Below, one piece after another: positions 39,531 to 51,410 of a DNA stretch of 64,000 nucleotides (position 1 is the stretch's first letter; every line of letters begins with the position of its first letter). Source of the stretch: Caprimulgus europaeus (Eukaryota; Chordata; Aves; Caprimulgiformes; Caprimulgidae); NCBI GenBank assembly GCA_907165065.1, contig OU015529.1, positions 7,427,054 to 7,491,053 on the forward strand, read 5' to 3'. Both the position numbers and the translations under genes were made by a program. The notes under the pieces are model-generated. The model saw nothing but the letters and a program-made list of their open reading frames with translations. It made no database searches and was not told the DNA's origin.

Positions 39531-42200
39531 ATTCCCACTAGAGGCCGGAGGGGCTGCGTACCCGTGGCCGCTGAGGAGGCGGGTGGGTGGCGTGGACACC
39601 ATGTCTGGGCTGTGCTTGCATGCAGGCAGCCCAAGGCTTTGGGGGTGTCCCCAGCTGGTGCCCTGTGATGAACCATCCAGCCACAACTGTCCTGCAAACA
39701 GGGTTCGCTTTCCAGGCTCCCACCCTGCACAGTAAGATCTTTGTTGCCCTCTTGAGATGTGTGGCAGATTTATTTCTACTAATTTTTTAAGTACCAAGTG
39801 TATCTAGTGTACTTATTACTCCTAATTAATGTGAGAATAAAGAATCAAAGAGGGTATTCCTCCAATGAGTTGTTTTTGAAGAGTGACAAATTAATCCCCT
39901 TGGATATGGCTGAAGCCAGGGAAGATCTTTTTGTTCCTCTAACAAACTGCAGCAATTAGACGTTCAAAACTCTGCTCGTGATAAATAGATTTTAATAGCT
40001 ATTTATTCTCTTTGTGTATGCTAAAATCCCAGGGTTTATGTCCTTCAGCCAAATGTTCTCCCAGGTAACCGGAGATGTTGGAATGTGTTTCCAGCCACTG
40101 GGACCTGTGCACACACAAGTGTGTGTGAGTGCACCTGTGAGAAGTGGGCGTTCAGGGTTGCGCACATCCATTTACCCACTAAATTTGTTAGGCTTTTTCT
40201 TATGCTCTTGTGAGCTTTGGACCAAATCCTCTATGTCCTGATTTGCTTGCACAGTTACCTGCATTCACTTGCTCTGAAAATACATTTTGAGCAAGATAAA
40301 GAAAAATTTTGTGGCTGATTTTTTTTTGTATGTTTCTCCCTGTAAATGTGTAGCGACATTTCAAGGTGATACTTGTAATCAGCTTCAATAAGTATCAGGT
40401 GGTGTTTACCAGAACTGGTCCAGACTTCACAGGTACAACTTTAAATCTTCACCTGCTCATGGAGTCAGTGGGCTCTGACAGCACTTGGGGACGATAAGCC
40501 AGAGATGAGATTTTGTCATCCCTTTTCTGATGGGATGTGGAGATAAGTGACTGGGAGATTTCGAGTCTGAATTGTTTCTCCCAGTCTTGATGCTGGGCGA
40601 GGAACAAGGGCGATGGGGAAGGCGTGGAAGCCACCTTTGTGCTGAAGTGATCAAAGCAGGGGGCTGAAGGCTGCTTCAATGCTATCAGCCTGTACCAGGT
40701 CCCCACGGGACTCCTGCACCTGCCGGCCACATCCTGCCCTGCGCTCCCCTTCCCCCGGGGGTGACAGGGAACCGACTGTGCCCGAGGCTGCTCTCTCACA
40801 AGAGGGTAATCCTCAGCTGTTTGTTCAGGCAGCTCTGGAGGGGCAGCAGCTGCCGATCTGCTGCTGAGGTGGGGTGGTGGCCACGGGAAAGGATGTGCAG
40901 CTGTAGGCAGCCAGACTCCAGCTGAGAGAGGATGGAAGGTGAGTTTTGCCTCTGTGTGCTGTCTCTACTGTGGGCCTCGCACAAAACTCCTGTCCCTGGA
41001 TGAGGTATATGGAGCAAGCAGAGCTTTCAATGTTTCAGTCTTTACTGGGGTGATGTAGATGACCACTGTGTTGCCCTAAAATTTGCAGCTCTCTAAATGC
41101 AGTAACCTTACAAAGTGTACCGTCCGAGAGAAAGTATGAGTCAAGGCAGGGGCGATAACACTTCTGTTTGACTGAAAGAATCCCAGACAAAATAAAGTCT
41201 AGTAAAATCCTTCTGCAGTGTTCAACTTCAGAAAAAGTGATATTTTCACAGACTTTTTTTCTTTTGGCTATCAGACCTTTTTCAAATGGAAGCAGCCTGT
41301 AAATAGCTGTGAAAATCACTGAGAAGGGGAATTTTTATGAAGAGTGTATACTACAGGATGCCACATGAATGCAGGCAAAGATAGATAAGTTTGATGATTT
41401 TTATCTCTTATAATATACTTTAAATGTCTTTTTTTTGGTACCCTCAATTAACAAGAAGTTTTAAAACTGAACTCCATCATGAAATTCCAAGGCTAGAACA
41501 ATGATGATAAGCAGCTTAAGTTGAGTGTATACCATACTCAGTGCTCTTTGAAAGCTATTGGGCTAAATCCGAGCTATTTGGCCCAAGAAACAAAGGTAAA
41601 TTTTGAGGCTAGGCCAGTGTGGTCATGGTTGTTTGAGTGTGAGGCTCAAAAACGATCTAATGCACAAATGGGAACTTGAGAAGCCAGAGGGGAAGGAAAC
41701 TGCTTTTCGAACCCAAAAATCGGTGAGGCACAGATGGAAGGTCTAGTGGTGTGTGTTACTGGGGGAGGAGTGACAGAGACACTGGGGACAGCCAGATGGC
41801 GCGAGACACACTGGAGAGACACACATAAGCCCTTCCTCTTGTTCCATATTTAAAGTCAATAATTTGCAAGACTTCTGGAAGAAGATTTTTAAGTGAAATG
41901 CCAAAATATTTGAACGTGCCATGCAGTCATGGAAGCAGAGAATGCTATGGACCCTGGATCCAAGGCCAAATGGAGCCAACTATCATCTCCTCTTTGATTT
42001 CTCACTCTCGCTATCCCAGGCCCACATCGATTTTCACCCAGATATTATATAGAGAGGGTTGCACAAATCAAGTTATTTCTTTGCTTCTCTCTACTTCTTC
42101 CCACCTGTGGCTGCTGTAGTTCACACTGGCCATGCCTTTCCCTCAGCACAAAATCTTGCTGCTGAAGAACATGGCTAGACTGCAGCGCAGACACTTATCA
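39531..42200. other. Intergenic DNA, no gene seen
   Basis: No exon, RNA gene or clear transposon is recognised. Frames of 60-116 codons on both strands lack conserved features. Confidence 0.5.
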
Positions 42201-42229
42201 CTTTATTTTCTCCTATGAGCAAGGAGTGG

Positions 42230-42600
42230 GAATGTCTCATCTGGTGTGTTGAACTCAGATCTAAGTGCTAAAATGTTTACTGCTTTCAATCCGCCCAGCA
42301 GGATACTCCGAGCAAAAGTGCCGGTTGGCAGCCTGCTGCTGATGGTACCATCCAACTCACGGGGCTTACAGCAAAGCTCACGAGGAATCTCAAATATTAG
42401 GCTTTTAATTATTTCAGGGGACTCGTTCCACAAGTACTTCAGATCCTTTTCTATTAACATTTGACAACATCTCAGCAATTGAAATACATTTAGCGAGATT
42501 ACAGCGTTTAGATTGTGGTCTGAGAACTTCTGATCAAATTCTGCTTGCCCTAATTAATGCATTCCTGCACCTACTCAATGGCATTCATAGCAACAAAAAA
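42230..42600. promoter_or_regulatory. Candidate developmental enhancer block A
   Basis: Non-repetitive, evenly composed sequence standing out from AT-rich surroundings. It has TTTTAATTATTTC (near 42403) and CCCTAATTAATGCATTCC (near 42549) with scattered CpGs (CCGCCC, CTCCGAGC, ACTCACGG) that would normally decay in neutral DNA. Both strands carry short open frames without protein features. It has the look of a conserved non-coding element; no alignment was run. Confidence 0.4.
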
Positions 42601-42779
42601 TTTCTATTCTTCTCTAATAATATGCATCAAACCTTGGCACTACAGTGCTGGTAAATACATATATGTTTTTGTTATTTTAGAAGAAAAAATCCATGTGCTG
42701 TGGGTAATGAATTGAAGGTTAAGTGACAATTTTTCTTTCTAGCCACTCTTGTCTTACAGTCTGTGAACTGAAAACTGGA

Positions 42780-43060
42780 TTAACCTTTAATTACCCCCCG
42801 TGATCTCTCAACCCTGAAACAACATTACCACTCCTCCTAGTGTTATTTGCATACAGCATTTAATGAGAGAAACATCTGTTTGCATATTTGATATCATTAA
42901 TATTATGCAGATGAGCTGAGTTTTCCTGTTGCAATGGGCAATTGTGCAGAAATCTCCTTTTCTCTCATTTTTGGTCTATTTCCCTCCTTCTAACAATTTG
43001 CTCTGACTATATTAATTAGAAAAAGAGCTGCCTGGTGACACTAGCCTTGCATATATAATG
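42780..43060. promoter_or_regulatory. Candidate enhancer block B with octamer motifs
   Basis: It contains a canonical POU octamer ATTTGCAT (42845-42852), a second POU-like GTTTGCATATTTG (about 42879-42891), TTTAATTAC (about 42787), ATCATTAATATTATGCAGATG (42893-42913 region) and ATATTAATTAG (about 43010-43020). POU plus TAAT motif mixtures are common in neural or developmental enhancers. Function is inferred. Confidence 0.4.
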
Positions 43061-43250
43061 CATAGTTGCTATGTGATCTGAATGGCAGCAATATCCTGGT
43101 GAATTTACAAAATACACATATCTGGCTTGATACAGGCAAACCTGTTGATTTTTTCTGAGGCAAACATATTCTTTTAATAAAATATGTTACTATGGCTGAA
43201 AATTAAATGAATACAAGTAAGATCATGAACAGATTTTTTTTTCTCATGAC

Positions 43251-43280
43251 TTTATTTATAAAAATTTATTTATAAATATT
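43251..43280. repeat. Tandem TTTATTTATAA copies
   Basis: TTTATTTATAAA at 43251 is repeated at about 43265 inside a very AT-rich 80-base stretch. Confidence 0.7.
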
Positions 43281-43399
43281 ATTTCTGACAAAAAAGATAA
43301 AAAATATTCATTAGATACATTATCCAGCAGACTTTTGACTGCAATTTAGGCTAGAGCTTGATACCTGTACCTGTTCTCTCCAGCAGCCTGAAATATTTC

Positions 43400-43475
43400 A
43401 TATGGCCCTACGATGAAATCTTTACTCTGTACTGAGGCACACCCATTGAAAACTGATGGGCCACTGCTTTTAATG
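43400..43475. mobile_element. Possible ancient amniote repeat relic
   Basis: The GATGAAATCTTTACTCTGTA and CACCCATTGAAAACTGATGG pieces recall the 'tgaaatc...ccattgaagtcaatggg' pattern of old CR1/L3-type relics in sauropsid genomes. Too diverged to name. Confidence 0.25.
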
Positions 43476-46400
43476 TGTGCATAAACCTGAGGTCTGGGAG
43501 AAGCTACTTGTTTTTCCTGAAAAAAAAACAAAAGAACAAAGTTTTGTTTGAACTATGGAGAAGAATTATAGGGGAAAACAGAATACTGATTTCTAGTTTG
43601 CTAGTTGAAATTCCCTAAGTCTCAGATGTCACCATTTGCTGAATGTTTAGTCAGCTCGAGATGTGTATAATGTCCTAGATGTGTTCCCAGTAAACAAGGT
43701 CTGGTATCTTTAAAATCAGGCTTTTAGAAGAGAAGTTGAGGATTTGGTTGGACATTGTTCCTGTGCTATTTTTGCCATTTTCTGAGGGAATTTCCACTAA
43801 TTCAAAAGTAGAAAATATTTCCTACAGAGATGTGCATCATCCTTTCCACAGATCCTAAATTCTTCTAACTCACCACAAATTGCTTCAGTTTGCCCTCTTG
43901 TGCTCAAGTTGAACTGCTGAGACAATGTCAGTGACTACTGAAAGTTTGCAAAACGTCAAATGATTCTTTTTCTAGGCTTCCATCTGGATAAAGCTGAGGC
44001 TGGAACAGTGAGCAATTTATTTCATTGCCTGAAATGACACCGAGCTGTATTTATCTCTCAAACCATTCTTTTGTTGATGAGAATTGAGTAGGTTTCTGAG
44101 AGACACAGAGTTCCTACTAATTGCTTGGACTAAACTACAGAAGCAAACCTGTTTGTGACACAGTAAGATTTTCAGACAGAAACAGTATTTATATTCTCTG
44201 CTTCAGTGTGTTTCTTCCCAGTTAGACTTCAGCTAAAACTGAAACTGCCGTGTGCTGCTGCTGCCCATCCAAGTCCCTGCTTCTGAGCTGTCACTTGTCA
44301 GCATTGCCCATCCTTCCTCCCCACCATCAGGGACTTGGCTGTTTCACCAAAAGAAAAATCAAGTTGACTTTTTTCACATTTGGAAGTAACTTCTATATGG
44401 AGACGACTCATGGTCCAAATTCTCAAATGCTGGCAAACTTACAGTGAGGAATAAAATAGAAACTTGGAAAACCTATAGGTTTATCTGCATACCAAAAAGT
44501 CAGTGTGTTATGGATTGATTAGATTATTCTGTAAAATGGGTGTTTATATCAGTGTGGCTTCTTTGCAAAGCACTTGTGGTGATCCAGGCCTCAGTAGTCC
44601 AAGTCTAGCTGTCCCCACCTATTCCTAAAATAAAAGAGATACCATAGATAATACATAGCCTGTGACTAAATGAAGATTAAATGTAATTGATCAGTGTCAT
44701 TTTTTTCCTGGTTCTGCTGCAAAATTATAAAATCCCTCACTTTTAATTCATGACATCAATTTTATAGGAGAAATTTGTGGAGCGTTGTGTTTTGTGATGT
44801 GAATCATTTTCATGATCAGTTACACATTTTGTGAGAACATATGTTCCTCTAAAGCAGATTTTCATAGTTTACGAGTTGCTTTTTATAAGTCAAGCTTGTT
44901 TATCTAAAGATCTGACTTGCAGGTAGGATTACTGTGGTTTTGTACACAAGTCATTGCTTTGGCATCTACCAGGCCTTTTATGCATAAAAAAAAAAAAAAA
45001 AGAAAAAAAGAAGCAGAAATCCTTAATGTATGCAAAGTGTTGGGCATGCAAATTATAGTCCTGTGTGTGGAATTTAGGCATGTGAGTGAGCACAATACTT
45101 CCCACATGTAATTGCACGACTCCTCTGCAAATTGTCTGACTCCTGAGTAGCTGCAGTGGGTTGGCCACTTTATGAAGCCAAGCCATTGCTCTGGAATTTG
45201 GATTTCTTTAGGTAAACAGATTGTGTTAGTGGTGATTGAAATTTATGTTGGTATAACATTTTTATTTCATAAGTACTTTAATTTCAGGAACTGCTGTGTA
45301 TAAAGAAAGATATCTCCAGTGTTCAGACAGAGACCTGAAGAGGTAAATGAAATCTGGGGCAAAGTCATATGAAATCTTGACAGAGTTTGGGGATAACAGT
45401 ATTGCTATTCCAAAGCTGTGTTTTGTATTTCAGCTACACAAACAAATTCAAGGTTGCCAAAATTTTTTGGATAAAAAAGATTTGAGCCTATCATGGCAAG
45501 CTTTGTTTATGTGATGTTATTTAGATTTTTCAGATATAAAGCAGATGGTCTTAATTCACAACAGTGTACATTTCATGGGCGAGGACTATCTTTGGGACCT
45601 TGGAGAGGACTTAGGAAAGCAAAGGGGCCTTTTTTTCATTTGCCACGAACTCCTTATGCATCCCAAGACTCTGACACTTCCAAGGCAGGGTTTCCTCTTA
45701 CCACTGAGTGGAATCCAGTGGCTTCTCGAGTGAAGTAAAAGTTGCTGGTTGAGCTATTTACGAAATAATCCCCTTGATTGTTCAAGGGTTTTTGTAAACA
45801 CAAGGTCAAATAAATTTTTGTTGTCATGACTGTAATTCTACACATTGTGACCAAGAAAAACAAAACCTGTGAGAGGCGGGTTGCTCAGCACTGGCCAAAC
45901 TATTCTTGCTAAAATCAGTGTCTTTTGTGCCAGAATTTAGCTGAATACTGGGTACTTTATAGTGGATTTTTCTTTGTTGGCACTTGATATGCGGGTGCGC
46001 TCTCATGCCAGGTTACGAATGTGTTTTCCCTGTCTATCCTCGGAGCAGTGATACCACACTAATATCTGTACTTTAATGCCAGTGAGATCATTTTAGAATC
46101 AGTGCAACACTTCACCAGTGAAACACTTTTTCCACTTTGCCATTCAGCTGTTTGTCTGGAAAGCTTGCCTCCATGAAGTAGCTCTGCGTGCTCTGTTTGC
46201 ATGTGGGTTGAGAAAATCACTAAACAAGAAAAACAAGAATAATATCAGTGTTGTAACTGAGTTTAAATGCAGTGCAATTTGTGTTAATAGTGGCTTTTAT
46301 AGGTACTATTATATAGTAAATTAAATTATATCTTTATTCTTGTATCTAAGATAAACAGTAAGTTTGTAATATATCAGTAATAGAAAACCCTTGGCATTTA

Positions 46401-46900
46401 AGAAAGAATTGTGCTTTAATGTAAGGACGTTTTTATACCTCAGTAATAAATTAACATTTCAAAAGTACTTTAGCCTGCTGAGATGGATCATTCTATGAGT
46501 ATGGGTAACACCATGGACTCCAATAATTAGTGTAAATTGCCTTTGAATAATACAGAGCTGGGAACAACTTTCAGTGCTTAATGCCCCTTGCAGTACATGA
46601 TGAAGAGTCCTTAATGGAGCTTGGAAAAACAAGTAATACCTATAAATCAAAGAAGAAAAGCCGTTTTTGATGCATTTGTCTGAGAGTGTGAGTTTTAAAC
46701 CAAATTGTTAACACTCCTCCCTGCTGAGGGTCATGGATTAGCTAGGGTGGGAGTTTCTTATAGGATCTTTCACACTAACCAGCAGAGGTAGGGGGTTTCG
46801 AATACAAGTGTTTTCTTAACCCTAATCCCTGCCTCCCTGACCAGTAGAGCTCTGAATTTCTCTCTAATTAGGTGGAGAATTAGTAGGTGGATAAATGTGT
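43476..46900. other. Intergenic DNA, no gene seen
   Basis: AT-rich sequence without a recognisable exon. It includes an A-rich tract at about 44986-45010. Open frames of 60-85 codons have no family resemblance. Confidence 0.5.
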
Positions 46901-46904
46901 TAGT

Positions 46905-46985
46905 GGATGAGGATGAAGTGATTAACTTGCCCCAGACTATGATAGTGAGTTCAAGGCGCTACTGAATTAATTTTGTTTCTAATAA
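46905..46985 (+). mobile_element. MIR-like ancient SINE relic
   Basis: GGATGAAGTGATTAACTTGC, CCCAGACTATGATAGTGAGT and then TCAAGGC resemble the MIR core 'GGTTAAGTGACTTGCCCAAGG, CACATAGCTAGTAAGT'. Short and diverged. Confidence 0.4.
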
Positions 46986-49900
46986 CTTTCTCCCCATATT
47001 CTAGCAGCAGAGTGCTTGAATTTATATCTCTGTAATCTTACAGCAGTGTATTCTGTTGCCTCGTTCCCCTGGCTTTATCTGCTATATTTAAGCAGCAGTG
47101 CAGTATATTTCCCAATGTGCCACTTCACATTTATGTGTACTACTTAATTATCTGAACAACCTTGTAACCTAATCGAGATATATTGATGTTACAGTAAGAC
47201 TGTATATATGAGAGAAATATGAAATTTATTACAAGATAATGAGACTGGAATAGTTTCTGCAAGTATTTGCTAGCTATACTTTAAAAACAAACAAATATCT
47301 GCTGCTTTGCTGTCGCTGCCTGCTTGCTGCTCTTTGTTCAGCGTGCGGGGCTCTGCTGTTGCAGGGGAAACGCAGTTTCATGGCACTGTAGCCAGATGTG
47401 ACTCTGCTAACCTGGAGTGGGGACATTTTCTCTCTTTGCTGATGTGTCCCTGTTGACCAAGTAGAGAACTTTATTGCTGTAGTGGAGGATCTGCTCCCTG
47501 CCATCTCTCCCTCTGGCATGGGACAGGGTCTGACTTCACCTTGGGAATTCAGTGGGAACCTCTGCCCTTCCACAGCGAAGCAGAATCATCTCCAGTCACT
47601 GCCAAAACACTATTTTTTTTCCTTTCTCATGCCCACAGCTGTGTCTCAGCTACCCCAGCATGTTCCAGTCTCTGTGGTCTCTGTGACTCACAGTGGCTTG
47701 CTCAGACCTGGGAATTCACTTGGCCCCAAAGAATGAAGTGTGCTGTTTGCAAAACAGGCAGACCCAGCAGCAAAGGGACAAGTTTCCCGAGCTGGCTCAG
47801 TGCTGTGACTCGGACAAGCTGGCATACTGAGAAGACCTTTCCTGGAATAAAGGTCAATGAATTTTTTGGATGTATTCAGACCAAGGGAGGGTGCTAGAAG
47901 ATGCTATGAGTATGAGTAGATCATAAATGTGCATTTGCTGAGAAAATAGACTGACATCTACAATTCACAACACTGGACACTGATCTTCACTAGTTAGCAA
48001 AGTCATTTAAGTTATTTAGCATCTTTCAGAAAAAGATCTGGTGTTCCTCAGCTTACATGTTGAAGGGAAGTAAAAATGCCTTGTGGAAATGCCGACTACT
48101 GTTGTTGGTTTATTAATCAGAAAGAAGCTGTAGGACAAAAGAAGTAATCCTTCAGGTCTGTCCAGGGGGAATAAAGCCTCAGCTGAGGTAGCTTGTTCAG
48201 AGGCACCACACTTCAAAAAAGGTGGGGAGGGAGAAAAGGAGAAATCATGACTGAAGAAGTTGTGTTGAAGAAAAGGGAAAGCTTCTGGTTGCCTTTGTTA
48301 GAAGGCAAATGTGGCAACTTATGTGAGCATGCATGTGAAATGCAGAGGTATGCGTGTGTGAGGAGCTAGGTAGTAACTTATCCTCCAGGACCATAGTGCA
48401 TGTAACAAGGACCTTGCAGCTGAAATGGGGAAGATTTAGTTTAGAGAATAGCTGAAACTTGCTAATGATAGGAAGATAATGACATGCTGGACCAATATGC
48501 AAACTAGGATGGAAAGACCAAAAAAAAAAAATCAAACTGGCCATGGTTTAGAAGCTCACATGGTGTTTTAGATGATGGTTATTAGCTTTGAAAGCGTGGA
48601 GCAAGCTCTACAAACCACACTCCATCAGAAGGCAGGTCAGGCTGCGGTGAGGGGCTCCGTGGGTCAGCCTGGGTAGCTCAGCTTGCATGATTGAGTCATT
48701 AGACTGGGTATTGTGTGCGTATCCAATAACTCAGGCAGGCAGGAAATTTAAAGGGAAGTATATTTTCTATGCAGCACAATCAAAGTTGATTTTATCCTTA
48801 TCTCAGTTGTTTGCTCCAGTGAGCATCAAATGCCTGAGGAGAACATAGATGTTGAGAAGTTGGAGGTCTAAAGGGGACACGGGGGTGGAGCCAGGGTTAG
48901 CAAAAACTAGTCCTGGTGACTGTCAGGCACAGCCCAGTCCCTGTGGCAGGTGGGTTCCTCGGTAAGTCAAAGAATCTGGGCACTGCACAGACACCTTAAG
49001 GTTGACCTTTAGAGTGAGAGCCCAGTTATCTGGGTTATCCCAGGTACCTGCAGACTCCCTGGCCTGCGTAACATCCAGGATATGTCACAAGCAGCATTAG
49101 CTGCAGAGAACCTTAGCAACAAGTCTTGTCTTGAATGGGCTGCTCTTCTTTTGTGCATCTCTTTCCTCCTGTGCTTTTTGCCTGTAGAAGCCTCTGCCTA
49201 AGTGTCTGACTAATAAAACTCAAACTAACACACCTGGGAAGTAAAATGTGGGGTTTTTTTGATGTGTTCATAACCTTGCTTTGCCACTGGTGCTGGGAGA
49301 GTTTTGAGTAGTGGGTAATGATGGGAGCTGTAAGATGCCAAAACACAGCTCCCTGGGACAGGGTAAAATGCCTCTTTTTAGGCACTAACTGGAAGGTTCA
49401 ACATCCTCAGTAGGTGAAACCTGCATATGCTGTTTAGGTGCAGGGTTAGCCCTCAGGAGGGTACTTCCCCTGCCCAAGTGTCCCCAGGTGGAAGGAGAGT
49501 CTTTCTAGTGTTCAGCTGCATCCCATACAGTATATACAAAGTCACTCTGCATTAGCCAGGATTGTGTTGTCTTTTGATCTTATCAGGTTTGCTCTGCAAA
49601 CTACAAAAGAATGTAGCCTGATGTATGCAACAAGCCAGGTATCTCTGCTGGAAGCAGGCGTTTCACTGGCTAAAATCTCTCTGAAGTCACTATCTACAGA
49701 ATTTATCTTCAGTTTTTAACAGAGGTATGGCTTCATTAAAGCACCAGGAGCCAGAAATTTGCTGGAAATATAAGTTTTTTCATTAAAAAATGGAAGTAGA
49801 AGTCAGAGAACGATCTTATTTTCTAAGTGGCTACCCTACCCCTCGAAGTAGTTTTAAATATTTAAATGGACAGAGGATGTAAATTGTACTTCCAAACTAT

Positions 49901-51329
49901 TAAAGCCAATAGCACACATTATAATATGCTGTGAAGAGAAGATAGCTTCGGCCAGTAACTCTTAAGCCTAAATGAGTTTCTCCTAAGAGGAGAACAGCTG
50001 CTTAAAGTACATATATTTAAAATTAAATTTCTTTATTACAAGTTACTTAGTGTATTTTGGACTTATATGTTCTCTAGCTTAAATCTTTTTTTTTTTTTAA
50101 TTTTTTTTAATTGCACAAAGCTGTGGAAAATAATCGGAAGCTCAGTTAGCATTACAAATTGAAAATCAGAAATGATACAAATTTTTTTTTCAGGTTCTCA
50201 AGCTACATAGGTGTATTAACCCTCATTAGTCATTTTGTGGCACTGAGAGATTTGAAAACAGAATTCCATTACAGTATTTATGGTCAAAATCTGATATGAT
50301 CAAATAATAGGTTTCCCAATAGAAATGTCTATGTGCCATGTAGTAAACTTGATAATTGTAAGAATACATTTAATGCAGTAGGACTGAATACCGAACCAGG
50401 AGATTAACATTTCTGTTATATAATTACAAGTTCAAGGAGTTCAGCTTCTTATCATACTACAGTAAGTATAGAAAGTAGAAGTGATCCTCTTTAATTTGTA
50501 ATTATTTAACTGAAATAGAATGTCTCCCAGTCTTATTCTTACTCTACTACACTGAAGACATTGGTATGCAGAAACCATGCACCAAGGAATAGTACACTAT
50601 CAGAGTAGGACATGTTTGAGTATTCTTTAAAACCAACTAAGAGAAGTTAATCTCATTGAACTTCTTTTTATTCAACAAAAGAGTTAGATGTTTCCAAGTC
50701 TAATGTGACTATAATGTTCATTAAATGGACTTCTTTACACCTTTAAATGGATTAACTGTACATCTTCACAGTCTAATTATTATACGTGTCGCTCACAAAT
50801 CACAGATCTAATTCAAAGCACTGTAAAAGCTCTGTTCATGAGCAGTAGAAAAGGAGATACAGTGAGAATTGAGTGTGATTTTTATCTGGGTCAAATGAAA
50901 GGATGAGCGTCGTCCACATTAAAGTACAGAGATGTGTGTACCTTCACTTGTTGAGTTTTCCTTCAACTTTGGTCTCATGATAGCTGCCTTTGAAAAGTTA
51001 AGCCGCAGAATACTTTGGCATCTCCACTCCCTCAGTTGTCCGTAAGCCAAGATGATCCCTGACTAAGATACCCTCCCTGCAGCTGAGCTGTTAATAGTTT
51101 CCAAGCAATAATTGTCAGTTGGATAAAAGATGACATACAGTTTTGCTAGTATAGTTTGATATCTGGGAATAACTGTGATTTAGTTTGTGTCTCGAGTTAG
51201 GTTTGCTTATCAGAAGATACTAAGAGTGCTTCTAATGGTCTGATTTTTAAAAGCAGCTAGGTGCTTAACTCCCCAGTGCAATTAATGCCCAAAGTCTCTT
51301 TAAAAAAAGTCCTGCTCTGTGTTCTGGCC
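46986..51329. other. Intergenic DNA, no gene seen
   Basis: No gene recognised. The stretch around 50040-50480 is unique, very AT-rich and could hold non-coding conserved sequence, but nothing specific supports this. Frames near 47541-47897 lack features. Confidence 0.5.
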
Positions 51330-51410
51330 ATATGTGAATGGTTGTCAGTCCATAGAAGTCAGTGGAGCTACACCAGGTTAGGTGGGCTTGGAGACTGGGG
51401 TGGTAAGTTA
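51330..51410. mobile_element. Possible ancient amniote repeat relic
   Basis: CCATAGAAGTCAGTGGAGCT and ACACCAGGTTAG match the 'TTGAAGTCAATGGAGCTACACCAG' phrase found in many old sauropsid interspersed repeats. The family is not resolved. Confidence 0.3.

Noticed and set aside
39235-39797. Two long, overlapping frames on opposite strands
   Set aside because: Both arise from the minisatellite and its GC-rich flanks; repetitive translations with no conserved protein.
48665-48740. tRNA-like GGGTAGCTCAGC (A-box look)
   Set aside because: No GGTTCGAATCC-type B box at the right distance and no cloverleaf pairing.
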